Part shown: positions 52,101-60,158 of the stretch, piece by piece
Layout of the letters: every line of letters starts with the position of its first letter
Numbering within the stretch: position 1 is the first letter of the stretch
Assembly: GCF_000504285.1 (NCBI RefSeq)
Contig: NZ_KI632511.1
Location: 8,352,154 to 8,416,153, forward strand
Direction: 5' to 3'
Origin: Actinospica robiniae DSM 44927
GTDB lineage: Bacteria; Actinomycetota; Actinomycetes; Streptomycetales; Catenulisporaceae
Length of the DNA stretch: 64,000 nt
Program-made: the position numbers and the translations under genes
The notes under the pieces: generated by a model
Database searches by the model: none
What the model saw: the letters and a program-made list of their open reading frames with translations, nothing else
What the model was told of the DNA's origin: nothing

Positions 52101-53991
52101 CGACGACGCTCACCACGCCGAGCCCGCCCTCGCATCCGCTGACCGACGTGTCGGAGGGGTTGCCCCAGTACAGCGTCGGGGTGTCGGTTCCGCCGACGGT
52201 CAGGCCGCCGGAGAGCGAGGCGACACCGGACAGCGCGAGGGTCTCGCCCTGGATTCCCGCCGCCGGCACCGTGATGGCGTTCGTCGAGACCGACCCCTCG
52301 CCGCTCTCAGCGGGCGGATAAGCCGTGAGCACGACCGAGCTGGCGACCACCGCCTTCACGCTGAAGCCGCCGTCCGCGCCGGAGGTCGCCTGCTGGCACT
52401 CGGTCGCGTCGGCCGAACAGGCTTGGACGAGGCTGCCGGGAGCCGGAGTCGCCCCGTCCGGCCCCACGATGCGGCCGGAGACGGTCGTCCCCGGCTTGAT
52501 CGTGACCGTGAACGGCCCCGCGGTCGAGCTGCCGCTGGGGTTGGTCGCCGTGACGCTGTAGGTGAAACTGCTGATGCCGTCCGGGACCGTGCCGGTCACC
52601 CTGCCGGACCCGGCGTCGATGCTCAGCCAGCTCGGCGCGTCGGCGGACAGCGTGAAAGTCGGTGCCGGGACGCCGTTGTCGGTGAAGCCGTACGTGTACT
52701 GCCAGCCCGAGGCGGTGACCGTCGGCGGGTTGGCGATCACGAAGTTCGGCACGTCCTGGGTGACCAGCACGGCGCCGCCCGCGGAGATCGAGGCGGCCTT
52801 GGCGCCGTCGGCCAGCTGAATGGCCACCGGAGAGCTCGAGTCCTGATCCGTCCCGTTGCCGAGCGAGAAGCCGTAGCCGTTGTAACCCCAGTCGTAGACG
52901 ACGCCGTCCTGCCCGATCACGTAGCCGTTCGCTCCGCCGCCGGCGTCGACCGAGGCGGCGAGGACCCCGCCGGGCAGCGTGATCGCCTTCGGGCTCAGCT
53001 GCACCTCGGAGGTCGGGCCGCCGTCGCCGAGCTGCCCGTACTCGTCCGAGCCCCAGGTGTAGACGCGCCCGTCCACGCCGAGCGCCATCGCGAACTCGGT
53101 CCCGGCCGCGGCGGCTGCCGCGTGCACGCCGTCCGGCAGGCTGATCTGCGTCGGCGACAGGTGCGGGTCGGTAGTGCCGTCGCCCAGCTGGCCGTCGTAG
53201 TTGTAGGTGCCCCAGCTGAACAGCTTCCCGTCGGTGCCGACGGCGAGCCCGAGCCCGTCGTCGAGCGAGACCTGCGCGACCGGATCGCCGCCCGGCATGG
53301 TCGCCTGCACCGGGCTGTGGTGCTCGGTGGTGGTGCCGTCGCCGAGCTCGGCGTTCTCGTTCATGCCCCAGGTGAACAGCTTCCCGTCGGTGCCGACGGC
53401 GGCCACGCTGTAGCCGGACGCGTCCACCGACGCGGCCTTGTCGCCGCCGGGCAGCGTCACCTGCACGGGCACGCCGCTGTTCGTCTGCGTGCCGTTGCCC
53501 AGCTCGCCGAACTCGCTGTCGCCCCAGGTCCACACCCGGCCGGCCGAGTCCACTGCGACGGCGCTCTCCGAACCGGCCGCGATCCCGACCGGCACGGCGC
53601 CGTCCGGCAGCGAGATCGGCTCGGGCTGCTCGACCGAATCCGCCTCGATGTAGCCGTTGCCCAGCTCGCCGAACTGGTTGTCACCCCAGCTGTAGATCTG
53701 CTGATCGGAGCCGATCGCGTAGCTCGCCGACCCACCGGCCGCGACCTGGACCGCGCTGACACCGGGAGCCAGCGTGATCTGCTCCGGCGTCTGCGCGTTG
53801 TTCGTGGTGCCGTCGCCGAGTTCGCCGTCGTAGTTGGCGCCCCACACCGTCAGCGGGGTCGTCGCCGTGTCCGCGGCGGCCGTGGTCGCGGCCGCCGCCG
53901 TCAGTCCGCAGGCGCCGAGCGCCAGCGCGGCCAGCACGGCCGGAATACGGGCTCTGCGATGTTTCGGGGCATAGCGAAGGAACGCACTCAT
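49177..53991 (-). CDS. Giant secreted RCC1-repeat / IPT-TIG / Ig-like protein
   Basis: 1604 residues. A signal peptide (basic APKHRRARIPA, core, cleavage near AAADTATT) is followed by seven RCC1-type repeats (about 40-410, WG..N..GELG/QLGDGT motifs), a He_PIG-like domain, a carboxypeptidase-regulatory-like domain, two IPT/TIG domains, a helical segment (about 880-1000), a second carboxypeptidase-regulatory domain, two further IPT/TIG domains, another He_PIG domain and a C-terminal beta-sandwich. No enzyme motif or sortase signal is seen. An adhesive or binding role at the surface is likely. The start at 53991 has a GGGGAG site. Confidence 0.88.
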   Translation of the reverse strand: MSAFLRYAPKHRRARIPAVLAALALGACGLTAAAATTAAADTATTPLTVWGANYDGELGDGTTNNAQTPEQITLAPGVSAVQVAAGGSASYAIGSDQQIYSWGDNQFGELGNGYIEADSVEQPEPISLPDGAVPVGIAAGSESAVAVDSAGRVWTWGDSEFGELGNGTQTNSGVPVQVTLPGGDKAASVDASGYSVAAVGTDGKLFTWGMNENAELGDGTTTEHHSPVQATMPGGDPVAQVSLDDGLGLAVGTDGKLFSWGTYNYDGQLGDGTTDPHLSPTQISLPDGVHAAAAAAGTEFAMALGVDGRVYTWGSDEYGQLGDGGPTSEVQLSPKAITLPGGVLAASVDAGGGANGYVIGQDGVVYDWGYNGYGFSLGNGTDQDSSSPVAIQLADGAKAASISAGGAVLVTQDVPNFVIANPPTVTASGWQYTYGFTDNGVPAPTFTLSADAPSWLSIDAGSGRVTGTVPDGISSFTYSVTATNPSGSSTAGPFTVTIKPGTTVSGRIVGPDGATPAPGSLVQACSADATECQQATSGADGGFSVKAVVASSVVLTAYPPAESGEGSVSTNAITVPAAGIQGETLALSGVASLSGGLTVGGTDTPTLYWGNPSDTSVSGCEGGLGVVSVVGLNNDTGDYQASFTPLTETSYGSGDYAGTIPALAPVHGPAEIDSSTTCLPRGTVQPASGAVGSSVLITGSGFTGATAVDFGATPATAFTVLDDGDLQATVPAGTGTAQIEVTAGGNAINAGQYSYSDISSVGPSTGPNAGGTAVLIAGTGLSAASTVEFGDVGVPFTTVSDNEIEAVSPPGSGTVDISIQTYYGATTPTVAADQFSYTGGAADTGHGKAASARPEAAAAKTLTDGASGHSQAVQPMDTAITFTQVMDFIDRYLEQVPSFNYPGTNVVSYMQAISAAAQAFLHPSCATGKQATINAALAALQGPIRAFGAALAAGADIAIPALMADSLVLAPLIPAMEAALATPAAQIALDVATSFAANWMAKQAVTAAATIAFDIFCPDAPQPDNAYIDPSGTVLDTHGNPVHGATVTILRADTASGPFTAMDPSALGIRPAVDPETTGADGTFHWDVFSGWYEVQADAPGCTDAQDTGKTSATIGPYPVPPPQLGLTITLACSGEAPAPTPTVTQLGAASGPAAGGTAVSIIGTGFTPESSVSFGSAAATSVTFLSPEQLTAIAPPGSGSVDVTVGNGPAVSATSSADQYYYGSAPAISGLSTGSGPAGGGTTVTINGSGFTGASAVSFGAVSAASFTVVSDTQLRATTPEETQGTVDVQVMTPAGVSPTTSADEFTFQQTAPAFTADTPPATATVGQPYSYTYAATGVPAPTFSVASGSLPAGLALNAATGLLSGTPTAPGAATFTVKADNGGGNAAVGPSTTITVAASSGPTIDQQATASGTTTATAHLTTAGSGDLIVAFVSGDGPSGASQKAKVSGGGLTWTLAKRTNGQYGTAEIWTARASSTLSNPAIAATLTTTGYGLSLTVVAFGSATGTGQTAGASAAKGASTASLTTSGADGWVFAVGNDWTASSPRIVGPNQTLLTQSTDGKGDTYWVQYVTAPIPSAGTAVTVNDTAPTGDRWNLALVEID

Positions 53992-54191
53992 ACCAGTCTC
54001 CCCACCAGTAAGCGCACTCATTGGGCCCGGCGGGACACCGACAGCGGGTCACCGGGCCGCCACCGAAAGAGACTGTAACAGTCGTCGTCTACTCCGGATA
54101 GACACCGCTCTTCGGCTGCGTCCGATGTTGTCGGTGGGGCCGCCTAGACTCGCGATCAACTCGATCCGAGCGGGGAGGCCACAGGCTGCTG

Positions 54192-55997
54192 ATGAAGCGG
54201 GTCGGCGACGACCCGGCGAACTACGGCGGAGTCCTGCTGCCCTTCGCCCACACCGAGGTCGCCGGGCTGATGGCCGGTTGGCTCACGCAGCCCAAGAAGG
54301 CTCTCCCGCACGCCCTGGCCTGGCTCACCAGGCACCCCGATCTGGCCGCACGCGCGCTGATTCCCGACGCGCTCGGAAAGTCCGGCCCGGCCAGGCGTTC
54401 CGCGGAACGGGCACTGCGCACGCTGGCCGACGCGGGCTTCGAGGCCGATGTCCGCGCGGCCGCGGCCACCTACGGCCCGCAGGCGGAGAGCGCGGTCGCC
54501 GATCTCGTCGCGGAGGTCGTCGAGCCGGTGATTCCGAAGGTCATGCCGACGCTGCCGCTGTGGACGGATCCGAGCCTGCTGCCGCAGGTGCGGCTCGCCG
54601 GCGGCGCCACCGCGCTGCCCGCCGAAGCGGTGCGGAACCTGTGCCTGATGCTCGCGATCTCCAAGCCGCAGCGGTGGCTGCCTGCCTTCGAGGAGGTACG
54701 CACCGCCCTCGACGCCGCGTCCCTCACCGAGTTCGCCTGGGCTTTGTTCGAAGGCTGGCGGACCGCCGGGATGCCCGCCGCGGACGCCTGGGCGCTCGAC
54801 GCCCTCGGACAGCTCGGAGACGACGCGGTCGCGATGCGGCTGGCTCCGCTGATCCGGCTCTGGCCGGGTGAGAGCGCGCACCATCGGGCCGTGCAGGGCC
54901 TCGACGTCCTCGCCGAGATCGGCGGGAACACGGCGCTGACCCAGCTGTACGGCATATCGCAGAGGGTGAAGTTCAAGGCGCTGAGAGAGCGGGCCGTCGA
55001 GAAGATCCGAGCCGTCGCGGACGCCCTCGGCCTGTCGGCCGAGCAGCTCGCCGACCGCGTCGTCCCCGATCTCGGTCTGGACCGGGAAGGCGTCCTCGAG
55101 CTCGACTTCGGCCAGCGCACCTTCAGCGTCAAGCTCGACGAGCAGCTCAAGCCCGTAGTCACCGACCAGGCCGGCAAGCGGCTCAAAGACCTCCCGACGC
55201 CCGGGGCCGCCGACGATCCGAAGCGGGCCGCCGAAGCCCGAGCGAAGTACACGGAGTTCAAGAAGGCGGCCCGCACGCTGGCCGCTGACCAGATCCGCCG
55301 CCTGGAGCGGTCGATGGTCCTCGGGCGCCGCTGGTCGGTGGAAGAGTTCCAGCAGTACGTCGTGGCCCACCCCGTCGTCTTCCGCGTCGCGCGCACGCTG
55401 CTCTGGGGCACCTACACCGAAGGCGGCGAGCTGCGGACCGCCTTCCGAATAGCCGAGGACCGCACCCTCGCCGACGCCGCCGATGAAACGTACACGCTCG
55501 ACCCGGCCGCGTCGGTCGGCCTGGTGTACCCGCTCGATCTCGGCGACGAGGCGACGGCCTGGCCGGAACTGTTCGCCGACTACATGCTCATCCAGCCGTT
55601 CCAGCAACTCGGACGCGCTGTCTTCCGGCTCACGGAGGAGGAGAAGCAGTCCACGGTCTTGGAGCGCTTCGACGACCTCACCGTCGCCGCGGGCAAGGTC
55701 GTCGGCCTGGAGCGCTTCGGCTGGCGCCGCGGCGACCCCTCCGACCACGGTATACAGACATGGATGTCCCGGCCCGTCCCCGGCGGCGGCTGCGTCGCGC
55801 TCGGCATCGAACCCGGGCTCGTCATGGGCGGGTTGCACCTGCTCGGCCACGAACAGAAAATCACAGAGGTCTGGCTCACCAGCCTGCCCGAAGTCGTGCT
55901 CTGGCAGGTGGAGCGCGACCGCGTGCCGCTCGCGACGCTCGACGCCATCACCGCTTCGGAGGTGCTGCGCGACCTGACCGATCTGACGACGGCGTAG
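54192..55997 (+). CDS. DUF4132-domain protein
   Basis: 601 residues. A HEAT-like helical N-terminal half (PHALAWLTRHPDLAARALIP, AVRNLCLMLAISKPQRWLPA, WALDALGQLGDDAVAMRLAP, HHRAVQGLDVLAEIGGNTAL) leads to a C-terminal DUF4132 domain (about 385-560) with LGRRWSVEEFQQYVVAHPVV, RTAFRIAEDRTLADAADE, RFGWRRGDPSDHG and a final EVVLWQVERDRVPLATLDAI. Function is unknown; relatives are often longer and carry a WGR domain, so this copy is on the short side. The ATG has a GGGGAGG site 14 bases upstream, rather far. Confidence 0.8.
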   Translation: MKRVGDDPANYGGVLLPFAHTEVAGLMAGWLTQPKKALPHALAWLTRHPDLAARALIPDALGKSGPARRSAERALRTLADAGFEADVRAAAATYGPQAESAVADLVAEVVEPVIPKVMPTLPLWTDPSLLPQVRLAGGATALPAEAVRNLCLMLAISKPQRWLPAFEEVRTALDAASLTEFAWALFEGWRTAGMPAADAWALDALGQLGDDAVAMRLAPLIRLWPGESAHHRAVQGLDVLAEIGGNTALTQLYGISQRVKFKALRERAVEKIRAVADALGLSAEQLADRVVPDLGLDREGVLELDFGQRTFSVKLDEQLKPVVTDQAGKRLKDLPTPGAADDPKRAAEARAKYTEFKKAARTLAADQIRRLERSMVLGRRWSVEEFQQYVVAHPVVFRVARTLLWGTYTEGGELRTAFRIAEDRTLADAADETYTLDPAASVGLVYPLDLGDEATAWPELFADYMLIQPFQQLGRAVFRLTEEEKQSTVLERFDDLTVAAGKVVGLERFGWRRGDPSDHGIQTWMSRPVPGGGCVALGIEPGLVMGGLHLLGHEQKITEVWLTSLPEVVLWQVERDRVPLATLDAITASEVLRDLTDLTTA

Positions 55998-56028
55998 AGC
56001 CCTGACTCGCCGCCGGCGGGGAGGGTCG

Positions 56029-56946
56029 TCAGGCGCTGTCGAGGATGAAGGCGGCCAGGGCGGCGGCGACTGCTTCGGGCTGCTCGTCAGGGATGAAGTG
56101 ACCGGCGTCGGGCACGATGACTCCGCTGACGTGCTCGGCCCAGGGGCTCAAGGAGGCCGCCATGTCGGGGATGGAGCCGTGGCTGCTGGAGATCCCGAGC
56201 ACGGGCACGGCCAGCCGCCGTCGCTTGAGCGCCTCGTGGTTCCGGCGTGCCGACTCGGCGGCGTCCCGGTAGTAGGCGAGGCTGGCGCGCAGGCCGCCGT
56301 CGGCCGCGACGGCCGCTGCGTAATGGTCGAGCTCTGCGTCATCGAACGCGTCGGGGGACAGGGCCTTCATTTTCAGGAACCAGCCGACATACTCCCGCTC
56401 GCGGCCGGCCAGGAGCGTCTCGGGCAACTCGGGCACGAGGTGGAACGCGAAATGCCAGGTCTTCCACGCCCGATCCGGGTCGAGGGCAATCGCCTCCGGC
56501 AGGGTGATCCCGGGAATCCCGGCATCGATCAGGGCGACCCCGTGCAGCCGGTCCTCGAAGCCGAGGGCCAGGGAGAAGGCGACCCAGGCGCCGATGTCGT
56601 GCGCGGCCAGCCAGTAGTTCGAGACCCCCAGAGCACGCACGGCGGCCTGGACGGTGCCGGCGACGGTGTGCGTGTCGTAGTCGCGCTCCGGACGCTCCGA
56701 GTGGCCTTGACCGGGCAGGTCGATCGCGATGACGTGGAACCGGTCGGCAAGGCTCTGCATCACCCTCCGCCAGGCCCACCAGGTCTGCGGGAACCCCGCG
56801 AGCAGGACGAGCGCGGGGCCGCTCGTCCGGCCGCCCTCGACGGCGTGCAGGCGCACACCGTCCGCGTCGACCTGGCGGTGGACGAACCCGGCCAGGTCGT
56901 GCAGGGGCAGATCGGGCAACGGATTACCTTCGGCGGAGGCTGACAT
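56029..56946 (-). CDS. Alpha/beta hydrolase, epoxide-hydrolase/dehalogenase type
   Basis: 305 residues. Oxyanion strand LVLLAGFPQTWWAWR (HGFP-like), nucleophile elbow AAHDIGAWVAFS, in which Asp replaces Ser as in epoxide hydrolases and haloalkane dehalogenases, and a late histidine in DAGHFIPDEQPE. Hydrolysis of an epoxide, a C-halogen bond or an ester is possible. It is divergent from a TetR gene; a 22-bp palindrome lies in the gap. Confidence 0.88.
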   Translation of the reverse strand: MSASAEGNPLPDLPLHDLAGFVHRQVDADGVRLHAVEGGRTSGPALVLLAGFPQTWWAWRRVMQSLADRFHVIAIDLPGQGHSERPERDYDTHTVAGTVQAAVRALGVSNYWLAAHDIGAWVAFSLALGFEDRLHGVALIDAGIPGITLPEAIALDPDRAWKTWHFAFHLVPELPETLLAGREREYVGWFLKMKALSPDAFDDAELDHYAAAVAADGGLRASLAYYRDAAESARRNHEALKRRRLAVPVLGISSSHGSIPDMAASLSPWAEHVSGVIVPDAGHFIPDEQPEAVAAALAAFILDSA

Positions 56947-56963
56947 GCCCGAAGGCTAACACA

Positions 56964-56985
56964 TCTTGAACTGATCGGTTCAAGA
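56964..56985. promoter_or_regulatory. TetR operator in the hydrolase/TetR divergon
   Basis: TCTTGAAC, TGATCG, GTTCAAGA: a perfect 8-bp inverted repeat 18 bases upstream of the hydrolase start and 53 before the TetR start. It is the expected site for the adjacent repressor. Confidence 0.75.
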
Positions 56986-57037
56986 TAATAGGGTGCGCGA
57001 ACGCGGCAGGAACGAGCGCCCGGCGAGGAGGTGCCAC

Positions 57038-57643
57038 GTGGCAGGCAAGAAGCAGTTCGACATGGAGACGGCGCTCGACGCCGCGATGATCCAGTTCTGG
57101 CGCGTCGGCTATGCCGAGACGTCGCTGGACGATCTGTCCCGGGCGACCGGCCTGAACCGCAGCTCCATCTACTCCTCGCTCGGCGACAAGGACACGCTCT
57201 TCGTCCGCTGCCTGGACCGGTACGCCGCGCGCTTCGGCGCCAGGTACGACGCCGCTCTCGCCCGCGCGGGATCGGAGCCCGTCGCCGCCGTCCGCGCGTT
57301 CTTCGAGGTCACCCTCGAGCGCATCGCCGACCCCGAGCTCCCGGACGGATGCCTGATGGCCCAGTCGGCCATGGCGATTGCGACACTGAGCCCGGGCGCC
57401 GCGGCGCGGGCGAAGGAGGCGCTGGGCGCCCAGCGCCTGCGCCTGCGCTCGGCGCTCAAAGCCGGCCGGTTGAACGACCAGGACGCCGAGGACTTCGCGC
57501 TGCACATGGCGGCCGTGAACCTATCGCTCGCCATCCTGAGCGGAAGCGGATCGAGCCCGGCACAGCTGCGGGCCGTCGCGGGCGTGAGCATCGACGCGTT
57601 CGCGCAGGCGCTGCGTGGCGGCGGTCGGTCCGGCCGCGCGTGA
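57038..57643 (+). CDS. TetR-family regulator
   Basis: 201 residues from the GTG at 57038, which has a GAGGAGGTG site. The helix-turn-helix is near the start (ALDAAMIQFWRVGYAETSLD, then DLSRATGLNRSSIYSSLGDK); the C-terminal domain with the PDGCLMAQSAMA segment is the TetR_C type found in AcnR/YxaF-like repressors. It is predicted to repress the divergent hydrolase and itself. Confidence 0.9.
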   Translation: MAGKKQFDMETALDAAMIQFWRVGYAETSLDDLSRATGLNRSSIYSSLGDKDTLFVRCLDRYAARFGARYDAALARAGSEPVAAVRAFFEVTLERIADPELPDGCLMAQSAMAIATLSPGAAARAKEALGAQRLRLRSALKAGRLNDQDAEDFALHMAAVNLSLAILSGSGSSPAQLRAVAGVSIDAFAQALRGGGRSGRA

Positions 57644-57732
57644 CTCCCTCGGGGTTCCCGGTTCGGCGAGGTCGAGAACCGAATTATCAGCCATATTCAT
57701 CAGACTGCGGATATTGAATAAGAAAACTGATA

Positions 57733-57761
57733 TTGACAGTGAACAGAGTCGTGCATATCAT
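57733..57761 (+). promoter_or_regulatory. Near-consensus sigma-70 promoter of the cysteine-rich peptide gene
   Basis: TTGACA (57733-57738), 17 bp, TATCAT (57756-57761), in an unusually AT-rich segment (57665-57790). Transcription would begin near 57768, giving a leader of about 100 bases. Confidence 0.75.
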
Positions 57762-57776
57762 AACTCTTGCACCCGA

Positions 57777-57788
57777 GTAAGCGCTTAC
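57777..57788 (+). promoter_or_regulatory. cre-like palindromic operator
   Basis: GTAAGCGCTTAC, a perfect 12-bp palindrome with a central CG, about +10 relative to the inferred start. It is the type of site bound by LacI/GalR-family repressors. Confidence 0.6.
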
Positions 57789-57868
57789 AGCACACGCGTC
57801 CTAGCACACCCGAAGATCGCGCCGAGCCGGCGGGATCTTCGCGTTCCATCGGCAAGGAGGTGAATACC

Positions 57869-58081
57869 ATGGCGAATCCGTTCAAGGTCATCGGGGACTC
57901 CCTGCTTGGCCGCCTCGTTCCGACGTGGCAGGCCAAGGCGGACTCCTGCATCGGCATCAGGGGCGTCAACGAGGGCTACTGCTGGATCGAGTACACCCAG
58001 TGTGAGACCCCCAGCCGCCACATCTACTGCGAGTACACCACGTGCGGCGGACAGCGGGTCACGTACAACGGCATCTGCTGA
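57869..58081 (+). CDS. 70-residue six-cysteine peptide with leader-like N-terminus
   Basis: The first 26 residues (MANPFKVIGDSLLGRLVPTW, then QAKAD) form an amphipathic leader-like segment without a classical signal peptide. The rest has six cysteines, C27, C38, C45, C54, C59 and C70, the last being the C-terminal residue, with many Tyr, Thr and Gly. The gene has an ideal AAGGAGGTGA ribosome-binding site, a strong promoter, an operator and its own terminator, so high regulated expression is likely. It could be a disulfide-rich secreted peptide, a RiPP precursor or a metal-binding peptide. No modifying enzyme is adjacent, and no family is recognised with certainty. Confidence 0.8.
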   Translation: MANPFKVIGDSLLGRLVPTWQAKADSCIGIRGVNEGYCWIEYTQCETPSRHIYCEYTTCGGQRVTYNGIC

Positions 58082-58110
58082 CGTCAGTCGCTGACCTCTG
58101 ATTCACCCCT

Positions 58111-58151
58111 GTCGTCCGTCCGCCACCCATGCGGACGGACGACGGTCGTTT
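58111..58151 (+). terminator. Terminator of the cysteine-rich peptide gene
   Basis: A perfect 13-bp stem (58111-58123 with 58131-58143), loop CACCCAT, followed by GGTCGTTTTC. Confidence 0.85.
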
Positions 58152-58400
58152 TCCCCTCCGGGCGTGATGCGGGGGCCCGGATACCTTCTCCGACGCTGCA
58201 CTCGGTGACCGGGGCGCGGGCCGACGTCACTTCACGGAAGGGGTTTGCAATGGGGGCCGAGTTCCGCGCACCGGCCGACGGCCGGATCGCCTGCGCAGGC
58301 GGCATCCGAAGCAGCCGTCATGCTCAGCACCGTGATACTCGGAAACTGAACAGATTCCTCCGAAGTGCTCGGTAATCGAAGGCGATGACAGAGCTCCGAT
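58152..58400. other. Intergenic region without a supported gene
   Basis: A 41-codon frame at 58250-58375 has an upstream GAAGGGG and ATG, but its Arg/His-rich translation has no recognisable feature. The segment probably holds only the downstream region of the leftward acetyltransferase gene. Confidence 0.3.
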
Positions 58401-59234
58401 TCACACAGCGCGCTGATGCATCCACTTGTGCCAGGCGGTGGCCTGTGCGCTGTGGCCGTTGCGGTGGAATGCCAGCTGCATCGGGGTATTGAGGACGTCG
58501 GTGTCCGAGAGCATGGCCCGGAAGCCCAGCTCGCGCGCGGTCCGGTTGGCCAGCTTGAGCAGTTCGTCGACGTATCCGCGGCCGCGCTGCCCGGGCAGGA
58601 CCGCGATGTAGGTGATGGTGCCGACGCCCGGATCGAACTCACCGACCGAGACGAGGCCGACCGCCGTTCCTTCGGCCTCCTCGGCGAGCAGCCAGGTCGA
58701 GTCCTGCGACGCGTCGAGGAACGCCTGCGCCCAGGCACTTGGTGTCATCGCGGTGATAGCGTCCCGGTCGATCCGATCGAGCGTGTCGGCCGAGCACGCG
58801 GCGAGTGCCGCGGCGAAACGCCCGGCGCCGACCTCGGAGAGCGGGCGCGCCGTGATGCGTTGCGGGACAGGCAGATCCTGGCCTTCGTCGGCCCACCGAA
58901 ATCCCTCTTTCTCCTGCCACAAGGTGAATCCGCCGGACTCGAACACGGCGACACGCTCGGACGGATCCGGATGGATCTCGGCATTCGTTGCGGCGTTGAG
59001 CACGTCTCCGGGCCGCGCTGCGGCAATGGCCGCCTCGACGACGAGCCGTGCCGCCTCGCTGTGGCCGGGCTCCCATCGCACGTCGACCAGACGGCCGGTC
59101 TCGTCTCCCATCCATGAGCGCGCCATGAGATCGCCGTGGGCGACCGGCACGCCCTCGGACTCCGCGACGAACGGGATCCGCGGCCCCAGAGGGCGTCCGT
59201 CTTCGACGGCGTCGAGTCGGATGATCGACGTCAC
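58401..59234 (-). CDS. GNAT-family acetyltransferase
   Basis: 277 residues from the GTG at 59234, which has a TGGAGGAC site six bases upstream; longer frames lack one. The C-terminal GNAT domain has GTITYIAVLPGQRGRGYVDE as the acetyl-CoA motif A (strand, then Q-R-G-R-G) and FRAMLSDTDVLNTPMQLAFH as motif B. The N-terminal half is a second GNAT-like domain (SARLVVEAAIAAARPGDVLN-type helix region). Acceptor unknown. Confidence 0.85.
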   Translation of the reverse strand: MTSIIRLDAVEDGRPLGPRIPFVAESEGVPVAHGDLMARSWMGDETGRLVDVRWEPGHSEAARLVVEAAIAAARPGDVLNAATNAEIHPDPSERVAVFESGGFTLWQEKEGFRWADEGQDLPVPQRITARPLSEVGAGRFAAALAACSADTLDRIDRDAITAMTPSAWAQAFLDASQDSTWLLAEEAEGTAVGLVSVGEFDPGVGTITYIAVLPGQRGRGYVDELLKLANRTARELGFRAMLSDTDVLNTPMQLAFHRNGHSAQATAWHKWMHQRAV

Positions 59235-59317
59235 ATCGTCCTCCAGGCAAAGGATATGAGGGCACTGCTCGCGGATTATAGGGTCGATTGATCTTCCGAG
59301 GACGCGGGTCATCGCGG

Positions 59318-60064
59318 TCACGCTGCTGAGGCTGAGGCTGAGGCTGCGATTGCGGCTTCGTCGACGAGCTTCTCGATGGTCTTCGATGCGTGGCCGCTGA
59401 GTGCGATCGCGAGGAGGATGGCGCCGACCAGGATCACGGTACCCAGCCAGGTCATCGTGGCGACCGGCAGGGTGAACGCGCCGATGAAGCGGACCACGCA
59501 GTCGGTGAGGAGGCACGTTCCCCAGATCAGGGTGAAGGCGCGTTCGTTGCGTCGGAAGCGCGCAGAGCCGGCGGTGAGCTGGTCCCAGGCGGCGTCTTTC
59601 GCGGGGTCGCCCTTGGTCAGCATCGGTTTGAGGGCTGCGGACATCAGCGGCTTGCGGCCGAACACCGAGGCGAGCATGCCGATGCCGATCACGCTGCTGA
59701 TGGCCGAGTCCTTGGCCAGCATCAGCCGGGCGTCACCGGTGGCGAAAGTCAGCGCGATGCCGACCAGGTTGACCACGAGCATGAGCGTGGCCAGGGCGTT
59801 GCGCTCGTGCTTGCCGAACAGTCCGGCGAGGGTGCGCGCGGCTGGAATCAGGCTGCTGACGATGAGGGCGGCGGCGGTGCTCAGCCCGAGCGCGGAGTGC
59901 GCCACGTAGTAGGTGCCGAGTGGTACGGCGACGTCTACGAGCAGCGGCGCGAAGGCCGAGCGCGGGTCCGTCGCTGCCGGGCGCCGCGCGGTCGCGCCGC
60001 CGGTGGTCTGCTCGGCCGTGGCTTCGGTTGCGGTGGGCCGGCGCGTGGCGGTGACGGTGTGCAC
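59318..60064 (-). CDS. VC0807-like multi-pass membrane protein
   Basis: 248 residues. A Thr/Ala-rich N-terminus is followed by about six membrane segments (LLVDVAVPLGTYYVAHSAL, STAAALIVSSLIPAARTLAG, ALATLMLVVNLVGIALTFAT, SVIGIGMLASVF, IWGTCLLTDCVVRFIGAFTL, WLGTVILVGAILLAIAL) and an Ala/Ser C-terminus encoded by a short GCTGAG hexamer repeat. It matches the VC0807 family, function unknown. The GTG start has an AGGAG site. It is divergent from a TetR gene across 121 bp with two palindromes, so it is likely repressed by it. Confidence 0.8.
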   Translation of the reverse strand: MHTVTATRRPTATEATAEQTTGGATARRPAATDPRSAFAPLLVDVAVPLGTYYVAHSALGLSTAAALIVSSLIPAARTLAGLFGKHERNALATLMLVVNLVGIALTFATGDARLMLAKDSAISSVIGIGMLASVFGRKPLMSAALKPMLTKGDPAKDAAWDQLTAGSARFRRNERAFTLIWGTCLLTDCVVRFIGAFTLPVATMTWLGTVILVGAILLAIALSGHASKTIEKLVDEAAIAASASASAA

Positions 60065-60121
60065 GGGTTCTCTCCTGGGTCGGCGGGCGGCCCTTGGCTG
60101 GGCTCAGCACAAGATTATGTC

Positions 60122-60140
60122 TGACCTAATGACTAGGTCA
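60122..60140. promoter_or_regulatory. Palindromic operator 1 in the membrane-protein/TetR divergon
   Basis: TGACCTA, ATGAC, TAGGTCA: a perfect 7-bp inverted repeat centred in the gap between the two divergent genes. Confidence 0.7.
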
Positions 60141-60158
60141 AGCCTAAGATTGTACCGA

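Noticed and set aside
49729-54078. A 1449-codon open frame on the plus strand opposite the RCC1 protein
   Set aside because: Its Arg/Gly/Asp-rich translation has no domain pattern, and the minus strand shows a signal peptide and clean RCC1 and IPT repeats. High GC content leaves the antisense frame open.
58250-58375. 41-codon frame with a GAAGGGG site
   Set aside because: Arg/His-rich product without features; retained only as a note for the intergenic stretch.
59326-59347. GCTGAG hexamer repeat at the end of the VC0807-like gene as a phase-variable tract
   Set aside because: The unit is a multiple of three and encodes only a C-terminal Ala/Ser tail, so length changes would not switch the gene on or off.
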